A DNA stretch of 64,000 bases from Eublepharis macularius. Its lineage: Eukaryota > Chordata > Lepidosauria > Squamata > Eublepharidae. Shown here in pieces: positions 58,578-64,000 of this stretch (positions are counted from its first letter, which is position 1; the number at the start of each line of letters is the position of its first letter). The DNA lies in contig NC_072793.1 in NCBI RefSeq assembly GCF_028583425.1, positions 104,207,689-104,271,688 of the forward strand, written 5' to 3'. The position numbers and the translations under genes were made by a program. The notes beneath the pieces were generated by a model. It saw only the letters and a list, made by a program, of their open reading frames with translations, made no database searches and had not been told where the DNA came from.

Positions 58578-61555
58578 TTGCCTTCTTGTTGCTTACTTAC
58601 CAGTGGTGGGTTGACCATCTGTTAGCAAAATTATCATTGAAATGCTTTGCTCTGGCAGTAATTCATCAGTGGTGGCTTTGTCCAGTGCATGTATTGCAGT
58701 TGTGAGAGCACCACTGATATCGGTTGCTGTAACAGTAAAGAAGATATGATGATGAATTTGATGTCACAGACCACAAGACTGGATTCATTCCTCTGGAATC
58801 TTTCAAGTGAGGAGATTTTAATTATGTGGGGAAAAGGGGGGCATATATCTCGTTACCAGAGAGTGTGTTTGAGCCACATGTAGAAGCAAAACAATAAGCA
58901 CAAATCAGGCCTGTTTCCACATGGAATTTTTTTTTCTATTTCAGCAACTTGAGTCATGGTTTTTTTTGTTTCCACATGTTGTCATCTTCCATTCCCACAT
59001 CAATCTCAAACAGCCTACTTCCTGCTGAGAAATCCACTTTTTTTCAAACCTAGGGATAAAAGATCCTTCCCAACATAGTATTGTTGGGATTATCTTTTCT
59101 ATATGTTTAGAAGGGAAGATCTATCTTGTATTTGACAGAAAGGAAATGACTCCTCACTTCTGCATTTTCAGTGAACTGCTTCACTGTCATTGATCACACC
59201 AATGAAACTGAGATGGGAGTCAGGGCAATAACAGTGCTCTTATTACATTCTGTTAATGTAAGTGGCAAGTATTTTTCTCTGGTCTCTTGATTAGCATTTG
59301 AAAAGTTCCTGAAGTGCTCTCACCTCTTCCCCTAAGCAGTAGGAGGCCAATTAGGTGAGAGATCAGCTGGAAGTTGCTTCTGATCTCCTGCTGGGGAAAT
59401 TGTTATTATGCACCAAGCAGAGGGGTTGGCGGGGAGGAGGCAGAATCAGGAAATGACTCTCAATGGATCATGCAGGTATAACCTCGAACTCAGAACTTCT
59501 GATCTCCCACCCTGGAAACTTTGCTGTGTCCCAGAGTTTCTGAGATGCAACAAATTTAGTGGGGTGGCAGTGATCAGAAGCTCAGCTGAATTTACTTTCA
59601 TTTCCCCATCCATGCTATCCACTTGGGCTGTTAAGATCTGACTGCTGCTTTTCTCCTCATCCCAAGCTATCAGCATGGGTTACAGAGAAAAGGAGAGGAA
59701 CAATCTCTTTCTCCTCTTGCTTTTGCAAAGGTAATTGCCTCTGATCTTCCCCTTCCGTATATAGGTATGGAGTGTGTGTATGGATCCCAGCTGATCTCCC
59801 AGTCACCTGTGAGTCTGCTTCTTACCAATGGGCAGCTGTTTGAGTTGCTCAATGGAAACTGAACGTGCTTGATTGACTCATAGTCTGATCATAATTGTGA
59901 AACAGGGTATGCTCGACTGCTGAACAGGTTTGCTGTGAAATTTGCAGCATCCTTAAGTTTTACCTCCTTGAGCTCTAATGGTCCCAACATATTGTTTAGC
60001 CAGCTCCACATTCTCTTCTGTAGCTGGCAACAAAGATGGCTTCCACTCAGCAACGTTTTCACTAAAGAGGATTAAATTAAAATGGTCTTCAGGATTAAGG
60101 TCTTTCAGAATTTTTTGGAGTGCCTCTTTAGTCTGTAAATAAATGAATATTACATAATATTCAAGCACGTGATATTCATAACCAGCAACTGATGCCAAAA
60201 ATAAAATCTGCAACATTCGCGCCTAACATATAACATTTGGAGTAGATCCAGCAATCTGCTAGTGGAGTAGATCCAACAATCCATCAGTGTTCACTTCTGA
60301 TCTCTGCAAAGTTAATTCCTGGGGATAATTAGCCACATGGATTCAGAAGGACTGCATTTAAGAGGGAGAATGGACAAAATAGCCCTTCTTCTTTCTTCTG
60401 CAGGTGCATCTCCACTGAATGAAGTGGGATAAGAGGTCATTTTTCCCTCTTTCCTCCTCATTGAAGGCCCCCCCGCCCATGCACAATGTTTTTTGTCCGT
60501 CTGGTGCTGAAACTACAGGAATCAACTTTCTGAGGCTCAGTAGGGACTGCTAGAATGAAGGGAATATGGCCAAATTTCACCTTCTACAAATGTATTGCTG
60601 GATCCAGCCTGTTTTGTTTCTGGTGTATAAAAGGTCTTTATGTAGGCAGAGAGATATGTCTGAATGAGCTACTTTTTACATTATAGGTCACAGAACATAA
60701 TATGCATAGCTTCGGCAGAGTGACTGTCACTGTGGGCTATGATCAGGATGCATTGCGGCTATCAGAATTCTTTGTGAGATAATTCAATATTATCCATCCT
60801 GAAATGTCCTTTGTGATGTCTGCGGGGGGGGGGGGGATATGAGAAATTATGTTAAAGCCCATCCTGCAGTAAGAATACTGTTGAAAGGTGGGGTATAAAT
60901 GCTTAAATAATAAAAAACCAAACATCTCTAGCCTCTAATAAATGACCAGAGGCATGAAGATTTACTGCAGACATGGAGGGGGAAACATGAGGTTTTCTGC
61001 TCATGCAAATTTAGCAAAAAAGATAGTGTAGCAATGCAGGCAATGTACTGTTGTATCTACTTCCATCCATCCATCCACAGTTTCCCCAGTGCCAGGGTTA
61101 CAGAACTGGAAACAATGTGGCCAGCTTGAGCTGAGAGGAAATTTTTAAATAAAGAAATAAATGTAATCTTGGTACATTATGGACACCCTCCCACCCCCTT
61201 AAAAAAACATGAAAGTAGGCTGGGCAGGGGAACCTGATATAATTGCAGCAGAGGGATAATATCAAAGATTTTGCCTCCTGCTCCTAACATCTGGTGAGCT
61301 TTTAATTAATAACAGTAATTAAAAATGATGATAAATACTATTTGTCTCTGTAGAGTTTAGACTAAACAATTTTCAAATGAGCAATGGCATAAACACAATT
61401 AATAAATTCCAGAATACTGTCTGCTTTGAGAAAATTACCTGCTTAATTTTGTTGCCACTCATAGATCCACTCTTATCTATGACGAAAACAATATTTTTGG
61501 GAAATATGGGCATTTCACTGGGTGCAAAATAATGTACAAAATATCCGTTAACAAT
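27440..61555 (-). CDS. ITIH4: ITIH4-like gene, 3' part (15 exons; N-terminal part not in window)
   Basis: Inter-alpha-trypsin inhibitor heavy chain 4, a secreted plasma glycoprotein. Exons on the minus strand: 61439-61555, 59964-60132, 58601-58726, 56243-56424, 55919-56101, 54315-54454, 52903-53048, 42319-42345, 42125-42220, 34931-35020, 31707-31826, 29581-29752, 29299-29453, 28394-28493, 27440-27515. Each is bounded by AG and GT, phases agree throughout, and the total is 632 codons plus a stop. Domains in order: VWA with a DKSGS metal-binding motif, an ITIH linker with ERLWAYLT and [10 protein letters not shown], a variable segment, and the C-terminal domain ending in [13 protein letters not shown]4 is preferred over ITIH1-3 because the segments [29 protein letters not shown] and the short C-terminus resemble ITIH4, and because the DPHF motif reads YPHF. 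The signal peptide and VIT domain (roughly 270 residues in the family) are not seen. Large introns are filled with transposons. No inactivating mutation is seen. Confidence 0.9.
28008..28216 (-). repeat. GGTTGCC repeat, full-length old copy
   Basis: Starts ggggctgccaactttggc and ends ggaggttgacagccct, with the internal accacaaagtccaccctttg block. Lies in the last ITIH4 intron. Confidence 0.6.
28394..28493 (-). CDS. ITIH4: ITIH4 exon n: GQFY segment
   Basis: 100 bp, phase 1 in and 2 out, acceptor aacctag, donor gtaaag. It encodes [19 protein letters not shown], then [14 protein letters not shown]. The preceding codon is Gly, giving the conserved LLGQF. Overlooked by simple ORF scanning because it is short. 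Confidence 0.9.
28543..28792. repeat. Two opposed copies of a gtccagtgacacct repeat
   Basis: Left arm: aacaagattcgagtccagtg..accttagagaccaa. Right arm is its complement: ttggtctttacggtgtcactggatttgagtcttgctgttc. Related single copies at 36515-36602 and 40321-40440. Widespread amniote repeat of SINE-like type; class not assigned. Confidence 0.65.
29299..29453 (-). CDS. ITIH4: ITIH4 exon m: C-terminal domain
   Basis: 155 bp, acceptor ttgtatag, donor gtacgt. It encodes [20 protein letters not shown], then [20 protein letters not shown] and LLG. The S..HV.G.LG pattern before GQF is typical of ITIH C-termini. Confidence 0.92.
29581..29752 (-). CDS. ITIH4: ITIH4 exon l: C-terminal domain
   Basis: 172 bp, phase 1 in and 0 out across the GG leftover, acceptor atatatag, donor gtaagc. 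It encodes [20 protein letters not shown], then [23 protein letters not shown] and NAT are possible N-glycosylation sites. It matches the VTGQ.....HVVV block of ITIH4. Confidence 0.92.
29753..30433. other. ITIH4 intron, unassigned
   Basis: AT-rich intronic sequence without recognised elements. Confidence 0.5.
30434..31065 (-). mobile_element. CR1 LINE 3' end, 5'-truncated
   Basis: The minus-strand ORF2 C-terminus is readable with few breaks: [56 protein letters not shown] and [19 protein letters not shown]. The non-coding end at the left carries ccaactctgtgag. Typical CR1; inserted in an ITIH4 intron. Confidence 0.9.
31085..31275 (+). repeat. tRNA-SINE fragment with (AAAC)n tail
   Basis: attcaaatccctgcttc, gggtgaccttgggacagtca, cctacctcacaaggtag and ccattgggaagaagagcaaggtataaa, then aacaaacaaac repeats. 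Confidence 0.7.
31290..31505 (+). repeat. 5S-rRNA-derived SINE (5S-Sauria type)
   Basis: ctgatctcatcaaatctcagaagctaagcagtgttgacc..ttggataggagacc matches the 5S rRNA internal promoter (A box, intermediate element, C box). It is followed by a SINE body (aggtaatggcaaaccacttctg, catgaaaagccc) and a BovB-like end (gtcaccataag..ctatgactt). A mobile derivative, not a functional 5S gene. Confidence 0.88.
31707..31826 (-). CDS. ITIH4: ITIH4 exon k: YPHF motif and start of C-terminal domain
   Basis: 120 bp, phase 1, acceptor tcccccag, donor gtatgc. It reads [20 protein letters not shown], then NITAHSP and LLSDPNK. In ITIH1-3 this position is DPHF, where the chain is cleaved and the Asp is esterified to the bikunin chondroitin sulfate. 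Here the Asp is Tyr, fitting an ITIH4-type chain that is not coupled that way. Confidence 0.93.
32460..32935. repeat. Two diverged direct repeats, about 300-bp spacing
   Basis: The block gaaaa(a/t)tgggg/aaa..aacattgaaaaa..cctatgaaa occurs near 32560 and 32850. Unknown family. Confidence 0.4.
32936..33676. mobile_element. Non-autonomous hAT element, 741 bp, 8-bp duplication
   Basis: TAGAGATGGGCACGAAC at the left; inverted GCCCATCTCTA at the right. Flanks are GTCCTGAC (32928-32935) and CTCCTGAC (33677-33684). Its block tctggcacctgcaatcaattccc..ccctggaaacccc also occurs in the 10422 copy. Many gttcgt palindromic pairs near both ends. Confidence 0.85.
33685..34930. other. ITIH4 intron, unassigned
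   Basis: No repeats or exons recognised with confidence. A further small ITIH4 variable-region exon could be hidden here. Confidence 0.4.
34931..35020 (-). CDS. ITIH4: ITIH4 exon j: variable region, RFSGVL..VRRLRLF
   Basis: 90 bp, phase 1 in and out, acceptor tttgtttag, donor gtattc. The peptide [20 protein letters not shown] plus [10 protein letters not shown] parallels the mammalian ITIH4 stretch with NFRPGVL and FRRLAIL. This segment is specific to ITIH4 within the family and supports the orthology call. Confidence 0.8.
35114..35330 (-). repeat. GGTTGCC repeat, full length
   Basis: Starts ggttgccagttccagg and ends cacctgcaggttgcc, with gtaatgccatagagtccaccc and gcagccattttctccagg. Best complete copy for reading the split one at 11266/16389. 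Confidence 0.75.
35590..36296. other. Unassigned, possible LTR remnant
   Basis: Starts near gagtttttattgagatcgcat, a minus-strand AATAAA context. No ends, duplication or coding motif identified. Confidence 0.25.
36297..37102. mobile_element. DNA element with about 190-bp inverted terminal arms, GGGCCAA ends
   Basis: Left arm 36297-36486 and right arm about 36915-37102 are reverse complements with moderate divergence; both start GGGCCAA.TTATT. ATTA occurs next to both ends. The spacer contains a gtggcaccttagacacc repeat (36515-36602) and an AATAAACTGTTCCAG stretch. Fits the GGGCC-ended group. Confidence 0.72.
37528..37668 (+). repeat. CR1 3' end
   Basis: ggcagttttcaagaagaggctggatg..tgcattgggcagggggtttgactag..ccccttccaattctgtgattctgtga, the classical CR1 3' terminus. 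Confidence 0.85.
38163..38310 (+). repeat. SINE 3' part
   Basis: cagtctaacctgcttcccaca..ggggagaatgatgtaaga..catccccagtggggagaaaggcaggatataaatgagg, then taaataaat. tRNA-SINE family common in lizards. Confidence 0.7.
38311..38415. repeat. hAT terminal fragment, related to 19818 element
   Basis: caggggtttttttctgggaaaagaggtgg matches the left end of the 19818 element; the right part has aagtgacaccacttcctgg. Confidence 0.6.
39190..40240. repeat. Composite minisatellite with long (CT)n and (CA)n tracts
   Basis: About ten units share aaaagcagaatgaactcaaagcag. Left units (39200-39500, about 75 bp) end in (CA)n plus cagccccaccc. Right units (39500-40240, about 110-140 bp) carry cctcctctggagagccggccccagcagctctgc, then (CT)n up to about 58 bp. 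In ITIH4 intron j-i. Apparent ORFs of SLSLSL or RERERE are repeat artefacts. Confidence 0.9.
40321..40440 (+). repeat. Amniote interspersed repeat (agcacctataagactaac)
   Basis: gatgggtagccttgttagtctg..gagtccagtagcacctataag..gtatgagctttcgtgagtcacttcttcaga. Very common reptile repeat; class not assigned here. Confidence 0.75.
40687..41120 (-). repeat. tRNA-SINE type A, split by a foldback element
   Basis: Minus-strand SINE body 40687-40884 (aacaacattcgatttatatac to ggaaatcaaacca) and head 41073-41120 (cagattagag..ctcttaaccattatacc). Confidence 0.82.
40885..41072. mobile_element. Foldback MITE, 188 bp, GGGCC/GGCTC ends
   Basis: Arms ccacagtctaaaaatagtgcgatatt..ggaaggcagccggcttcc and the inverted ggaagccggcagccttcc..atcgtgatatttttagacc are about 75 bp each. 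It interrupts the SINE. A few SINE bases at the junction seem lost, so no clean target duplication is seen. Confidence 0.8.
41121..42124. other. ITIH4 intron, unassigned
   Basis: Nothing recognised with confidence. Confidence 0.45.
42125..42220 (-). CDS. ITIH4: ITIH4 exon i: variable region
   Basis: 96 bp, phase 1 in and out, acceptor ctcttacag, donor gtatta. Open throughout: [20 protein letters not shown] followed by [12 protein letters not shown]. Similarity to mammalian ITIH4 is weak here, as expected for this fast-evolving segment. Keeping frame with both neighbours is the main support. Confidence 0.68.
   Translation of the reverse strand, partial: FYCLTLGFSHLRRVISWKATFPDQILIPILT
42319..42345 (-). 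CDS. ITIH4: ITIH4 exon h: 27-bp microexon of the variable region
   Basis: Very small exon flanked by ttgtctag and gtatgt. In phase 1 it encodes about DNENFRNGG, following VANKPTEA. Human ITIH4 has a similar polar stretch after its KPD motif. Supported by splice sites, phase and position only; a transcript would be decisive. Confidence 0.65.
44038..45051 (+). pseudogene. L1 ORF1 (broken)
   Basis: RNA-binding ORF1 protein of the host L1. The readable part includes a long coiled coil (44141-44480) and a lysine-rich tail. In-frame stops near 44138 and 44483, plus frameshifts. Confidence 0.8.
45888..47414 (+). mobile_element. ORF1-only L1 derivative (HAL1-like), 1527 bp, 15-bp duplication
   Basis: Perfect AAGAAATGAAACACT at 45873-45887 and 47415-47429. 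Order: GC-rich 5' UTR with a doubled ccggccatgtcggacgc, an L1 ORF1 (46302 to about 47193), a G-rich 3' UTR and an A-rich end. No ORF2 sequence is present between ORF1 and the tail. It looks like a self-contained retroposon that depends on another L1 for mobilisation; an internally deleted L1 is the alternative. Confidence 0.85.
46302..47193 (+). pseudogene. ORF1 protein of the HAL1-like element, one frameshift
   Basis: Starts [20 protein letters not shown], followed by a coiled coil ([36 protein letters not shown]), the RRM-like part and the C-terminal domain ([32 protein letters not shown]). The frame shifts once at about 46745-46780; no other stop until 47191. ORF1p is an RNA-binding trimer in the L1 family. 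The near-intact state suggests a fairly young copy. Confidence 0.85.
49749..50393. mobile_element. DNA transposon with GGCC termini, TCT duplication
   Basis: Ends GGCCGTCGTCACACGG and inverted CCCGTGTGACAATGGCC. TCT at 49746-49748 and 50394-50396. CpG-rich interior with tatagcgctataatgctatagcgc near 50056. Inserted in L1 ORF2; no transposase. Confidence 0.78.
50499..50770. mobile_element. Foldback MITE, about 270 bp, GAGCC ends, TTA duplication
   Basis: Two arms of about 125 bp, nearly perfect complements: gagccaaaacacacgagaag... and ...cttctcgtgtgttttggctc. TTA lies on both sides. The centre is a ggaagggaaatacaggcacctgtatttcccttcc palindrome. Inserted in L1 ORF2. Confidence 0.85.
50793..51206 (+). 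mobile_element. 5'-truncated L1 3' end, 17-bp duplication
   Basis: Perfect AAGATGTTTTATAGATG at 50776-50792 and 51207-51223. The insert holds an L1 ORF2 C-terminal tail, a g-rich 3' UTR and ends caataaaaattattttttttaaag. Same orientation as the host L1. Confidence 0.88.
51701..52902. other. ITIH4 intron, mostly unassigned
   Basis: Near 52485-52545 a short piece (actgctggtctatcaaggtcagtatcttctgctg) resembles the type B tRNA-SINE. The rest shows nothing recognised. Confidence 0.4.
52903..53048 (-). CDS. ITIH4: ITIH4 exon g: [10 protein letters not shown] segment
   Basis: 146 bp, phase 2 in and 1 out, acceptor ctttag, donor gtacat. It reads [20 protein letters not shown], then [33 protein letters not shown] is a family hallmark. 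The next exon is more than 10 kb away, across the L1-filled intron. Confidence 0.93.
53151..53598. mobile_element. hAT-type element, 448 bp, perfect 8-bp duplication
   Basis: CAGGGGTCC at the left and GAGCCCTG at the right. GGTGTTTC on both sides (53143-53150 and 53599-53606). Contains tandem gcattagcata units at the left and repeated ggcccaaaatggc at the centre. It lies about 100 bp upstream of ITIH4 exon g. Confidence 0.85.
53607..54314. other. ITIH4 intron, unassigned
   Basis: Nothing recognised. Confidence 0.5.
54315..54454 (-). CDS. ITIH4: ITIH4 exon f: linker with ERLWAYLT
   Basis: 140 bp, phase 0 in and 2 out, acceptor ctctcag, donor gtaagc. It reads [18 protein letters not shown], then [20 protein letters not shown]. 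The [13 protein letters not shown] signature is shared by ITIH proteins. NLT is a possible N-glycosylation site. Confidence 0.92.
54455..55918. other. ITIH4 intron, unassigned
   Basis: Nothing recognised with confidence. Confidence 0.5.
55919..56101 (-). CDS. ITIH4: ITIH4 exon e: VWA end and following beta domain
   Basis: 183 bp, phase 0 at both ends, acceptor atgaaag, donor gtaagt. It encodes [20 protein letters not shown], then [20 protein letters not shown], a strongly conserved ITIH segment. Confidence 0.93.
56243..56424 (-). CDS. ITIH4: ITIH4 exon d: VWA domain C-terminal half
   Basis: 182 bp, phase 1 in and 0 out, acceptor ttgacag, donor gtaggg. The peptide includes [20 protein letters not shown] and [20 protein letters not shown]. 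The wording [10 protein letters not shown] is closest to ITIH4 among the heavy chains. Confidence 0.93.
56640..57340. repeat. Interspersed repeat, same family as 9435-10108, with nested hAT piece
   Basis: Shares the ttcacctttcttactgagactcaaagc..attacatggtg start. A nested fragment at about 56890-57045 (gtaccagcacctcctttcttagaaaaaagcactg) looks like a hAT-type end. Confidence 0.55.
57716..57885. repeat. Foldback repeat, about 70-bp arms
   Basis: tgaattcccaactttcatttttaaaaagtaagtctatagccccttcccttg pairs with the inverted segment at 57800-57880. Probably a MITE; ends not resolved. Confidence 0.65.
58266..58523 (-). repeat. tRNA-SINE type A, near full length
   Basis: Minus-strand copy: tail aacaacattccatttatatac at the left, head actcttaaccactacaccaaactgg at the right. 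Confidence 0.88.
58527..58575. repeat. (CA)n microsatellite
   Basis: Imperfect CA repeat next to the SINE head and about 25 bp from the ITIH4 exon c donor site. Confidence 0.93.
58601..58726 (-). CDS. ITIH4: ITIH4 exon c: VWA domain, MIDAS Thr and Asp
   Basis: 126 bp, phase 1 in and out, acceptor gttacag, donor gtaagt. It encodes [18 protein letters not shown], then [16 protein letters not shown]. The Thr after GA and the Asp of LTDG complete the metal site, so the VWA MIDAS looks intact. The donor lies about 25 bp from a CA microsatellite in the intron. Confidence 0.92.
58727..59963. other. ITIH4 intron, unassigned
   Basis: Nothing recognised. Confidence 0.5.
59964..60132 (-). CDS. ITIH4: ITIH4 exon b: VWA domain
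   Basis: 169 bp, phase 0 in and phase 1 out, acceptor ttacag, donor gtaaaa. It starts [20 protein letters not shown] and continues through [16 protein letters not shown] to IRAQG. This is the helix 1, strand 2 and helix 2 portion of the VWA fold, closely matching the ITIH family pattern. Confidence 0.93.
60133..61438. other. ITIH4 intron, mostly unassigned
   Basis: A poly-G run near 60825 and a ggtggggtataaatgcttaaataataa SINE-like tail near 60888. Otherwise nothing recognised. Confidence 0.4.
61439..61555 (-). CDS. ITIH4: ITIH4 exon a: start of VWA domain
   Basis: First visible exon, 117 bp, phase 0 at both ends, with acceptor ttgcag and donor gtaatt. It reads [10 protein letters not shown] at the VIT/VWA junction, then the first VWA beta strand [20 protein letters not shown] is the MIDAS loop that binds a divalent cation. 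The preceding VIT exons should lie at higher coordinates; none was recognised up to 64,000. Confidence 0.93.
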
Positions 61556-61715
61556 CTGCAACAAAAAAGAATAGTATTATTATGGCCCATGTGTACATCA
61601 ACACAACAGTGGATACAATGCTTTAAAACAAAATCATCTAGGATATATAATTCAGAGAATGATCTTTAAACCAGTTGCTAAATTTTATGCTGGTATAATT
61701 TACTGATAAGATCAC

Positions 61716-61912
61716 ACAAAGCTGCTTTATAATGAATCAGATCATTGATCCATCAAGGTCAGTATTGTCTGCTCAGGCTGCCAGTGGCTTTCTCAGGAGG
61801 AGATCTTCCATATCATCTACTACCTTAATCCTTTCAACTGGAGATGGTGGGAATTGAACCTCGGACCTTCTGTGTACAAAGCAGATGTTCTACCACAGAA
61901 CCACATACCCTT
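61716..61912 (-). repeat. tRNA-SINE type B
   Basis: On the minus strand: gtggttctgtggtagaacatctgctttg (box A), ggtccgaggttcaattccc (box B), tgatcaatggtctgattcat-type body. Related pieces at 62282-62373 and 4567-4705. Confidence 0.82.
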
Positions 61913-62281
61913 GAAGCACTGGTGTAATCTGGATTTATGCTGGTATACCTTGCGTTATGCCATTGTAGGGGCACACTAACACTGTGCTGGTGTGTGTATG
62001 TTGCTTGCATGAGATGAAACGGGTGGTGCTTGGGGCATGCCAGGAGAGGAGTGGGGCTGACTCCGTACCATAATCCTCAGTCCCATCCACTAAAGAACCA
62101 GGAAAGTGAAATGACAATTTTAAAAAATCTCTGAGAGAAAAATTGTGCATTCTACCATGTTCCAAGCAAACAAAAGCCAGTTTTCACTAGCTCCCTACAC
62201 CTTTCCCTAAGCTGAGTTTATGGAATATTTGGTGTCACTGCCTAATACCTTGTAAATTGCCCCTTTTTCTGCACTCAGATC

Positions 62282-62373
62282 TGAACAAATGAACCTGCTT
62301 TACATTGAATCAGAGGACCGAACCTGGGTCCTTCTGCATACAAAGCTGTTGCTCTACCACAGAGCTACATCCT
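62282..62373 (-). repeat. tRNA-SINE type B, 5' fragment
   Basis: Minus-strand tRNA-like head: gtagctctgtggtagagcaacagctttg..acccaggttcggtcctctgattcaatg. Confidence 0.75.
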
Positions 62374-62409
62374 CTCACAGCCCTCATGTAATTTGCATTT
62401 ATGCTACTA

Positions 62410-62500
62410 CTAGCAACAAAGCCCATTCTGTGAAAAAATACAATGGGATCTAAAAAGGGGAGGGCGGGCAGGCAGGCAGGTATTTGCTCCTCCTCCATCA
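62410..62500 (-). mobile_element. Helitron 3' end, linked to a minisatellite
   Basis: The minus-strand terminus CACAGAATGGGCTTTGTTGCTAG followed by host T matches the ending of the complete Helitron at 12580. Interior continues into the tandem array; the 5' end was not found. Confidence 0.65.
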
Positions 62501-62509
62501 CTAATTCTA

Positions 62510-63500
62510 GCTGGTGAAGGAGGGTGGGTGGGCATTGTCATCTGCTCCATGCTTGATCTGCCCAATTTCAGCCATGTGAAGGGGTGGTGGGCTTTGCTAC
62601 CTGCTCCATGCCTGATACATGCCGGGTAAAGGGGGAGGCATTGTCTCCTGACTATGGCTGTGCCTGACTATGGCTGGGTGAAGGGGGACAGGCATTGCCG
62701 CCTGCTCCGAGCCTGATCCCAGCTGGGTGAAGGGGGGTGGGCATTGCCAACTGCTCCCCACTGGGTGAAGGGAGGAACAGACATTGCCTCCTACTCTGCT
62801 CCTGTTCCCAGCTGGGTGAAGGGGGTGCAGGCATTGACACCTGCTCCACTCCTGATCTCAAAAGGGTGAGGGTAGGGGGTGGGCATTGCCACCTGCTCTG
62901 CCACCAATACCATCTGGGTTAAGGCAGGGGAGGGCATTGCCACCTTCTCCACTCCTAATACCAGCTGGTTAGGTGGGGGAGCATTGTCACCTGCTCCACT
63001 CCTGATCCCAGTCAGGTGAGGGGGGGTGGGCATTGCCATCTGACCTGCTCGAGATCCCAGCTGGGTGAAGGGGGGGTATTGTCACCTGCTCTGCTCCTCA
63101 TCCCAGCTGGGTTAAGGTAGGGGATGGGCATTGCCACCTGTTCCGCTCCTAATACCTGCTGGGTTAAGGCAGTGAGTGGGCAAAGCCACTTGCTCTGCTT
63201 CTGATCCCAGCTGGGCAAAGGGGGTGGGCATTGCCAAGTGCTCCGTTCCTAATACCAGCTGGGTTAAGGTCGGGGGTGGCATTGCTACCTGCTCTGCTCC
63301 TAATAACAGCTGTGTTAAGTTGGGAGGGGAAATTTCACCTGCTCCACTCCTAATACCAGCTGGGTTAAGGCAGGAGCGGGCACTGCCACCTGCTCCACTT
63401 CTGATCCGAGCTGGGTAAAGGGGGCAGGCATTGCCATCTGATCTGCTCCTGATCCCAGCTGGGTGAAGGGGGGGGTGGGTATTGTCACCTGCTCTGCTCC
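62510..63500. repeat. Minisatellite, about 50-bp unit, roughly 20 copies
   Basis: Unit close to ctgctcctgatcccagctgggtgaagggggtgggcattgccacctg with variants aataccagctgggttaaggc. All frames stay partly open because of the repeat; not coding. Confidence 0.92.
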
Positions 63501-64000
63501 TGATCCCAAAAATGCTTTTGCTGTGTGGTAATCTTCTGGTTTGGTCACATTTTGTTTTAGTCTTAAATACTGCCCATATGGTAGGTTATATCTTAAGTGA
63601 TGGAGATGATGAGAAGTGCAGATAAGAGTTGCGATCCTGACTCAGATTCTGAATAATAATAATAATAATGCAGCAATCATTGCATTAACTTATTGGACGT
63701 GGTGACATTTAGGACTGACTCAGATTCTATAGGCATCCGTCCCTTTAAAAAGGGAACGGATCGCAACTCTTATCTGCACTTCTCTTCTCATCATCTCCCC
63801 ATCACTTAAGATATAACCTACCATATGGGCAGTATTTAAGACTAAAACGAAATGCAAAAGAATCCTTGAGCCGGGACTTGTTGAGGAGGGGTTACCCAGA
63901 GGAGGTGATCAGAAAGGCGGTTTACAGGGCAGCCCACAAGCAGAGACTAGATCTGTTCAAAGAAAAAAATGTGGAGACAGATTGTTCTCTTAGACGGGCG
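63500..64000. mobile_element. Penelope-like element, inverted duplicate
   Basis: The plus strand from about 63815 encodes LPYGQYLRLKRNAKESLSR, then LLRRGYPEEVIRKAV. The minus strand from about 63595 down to 63505 encodes the same LPYGQYLRLK, then NVTKPEDYHTAKAF. GQ.LR..RN..... RGYP is the pattern near the end of the Penelope reverse transcriptase. The two copies are inverted: arms 63548-63637 and 63758-63854, 120-bp loop with (AAT)n. It continues past the window edge. Confidence 0.68.

Noticed and set aside
61830..61912. tRNA gene on the minus strand
   Set aside because: Box A and B are recognisable but the cloverleaf is not complete and the sequence continues as a SINE.
61556..62400. Upstream ITIH4 VIT-domain exon
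   Set aside because: No frame with VIT motifs and splice sites was found; the region is mostly SINE.
62510..63500. CRISPR-like array
   Set aside because: Units are directly adjacent without unique spacers and the DNA is vertebrate; it is a minisatellite.
62652..63548. Several overlapping minus-strand open frames with MPTP..QLG repeats
   Set aside because: All come from the 50-bp minisatellite.
63600..63760. Hammerhead ribozyme in the Penelope-like element
   Set aside because: gatgatgagaag looks similar in part, but the CTGATGA and GAAA core pair is absent.

Overview
This 64-kb window is vertebrate nuclear DNA, most likely from a squamate reptile (lizard). It is AT-rich, carries one split gene with large introns, and is dominated by transposable elements. 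The squamate inference rests on the mixture of families seen together: L1 and Tx1-like LINEs, CR1, RTE-BovB, a Penelope-like element, Helitrons, hAT and foldback MITEs, tRNA-derived SINEs and a 5S-rRNA-derived SINE. The species is not identifiable from the sequence alone.

The only host gene I can support is the 3' two-thirds of inter-alpha-trypsin inhibitor heavy chain 4 (ITIH4-like), on the minus strand from about 61,555 (first visible exon) to the stop codon at 27,440-27,442. Fifteen exons can be placed. All have AG acceptors and GT donors, all phases agree, and together they make 1,899 coding bases (632 codons plus stop). They encode the whole VWA domain with its metal-binding motif, the linker, the ITIH4-specific variable region and the C-terminal domain. 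The N-terminal signal peptide and VIT domain lie beyond the right edge or were not found.

Layout. 1-27,400 is intergenic DNA downstream of the gene, with no host gene recognised. It holds hAT elements with 8-bp duplications at 10,422, 17,015 and 19,818, a 5'-truncated LINE at 9,186, a Tx1-like LINE with a 5' inversion (about 11,376-16,388) that itself contains a solo LTR, a foldback MITE and a Helitron, a Ty3/Gypsy integrase remnant, a BovB fragment and several SINEs. 27,440-61,555 is the gene; its introns hold CR1, a 5S SINE, hAT elements, a large purine/pyrimidine minisatellite at 39,190-40,240, and an L1 (about 42,947-51,700) broken by four later insertions. 61,556-64,000 contains tRNA-SINEs, a Helitron end followed by a 50-bp-unit minisatellite, and a Penelope-like element in inverted-duplicate form.

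The most interesting items are: an ORF1-only L1 derivative (HAL1-like) with a perfect 15-bp target duplication inside the L1; two deep transposon nests whose order of insertion can be read; a group of DNA elements with GGCC/GRGCC termini and 3-bp target duplications; a Penelope-like inverted duplicate; and an ITIH heavy chain in which the DPHF processing motif reads YPHF.
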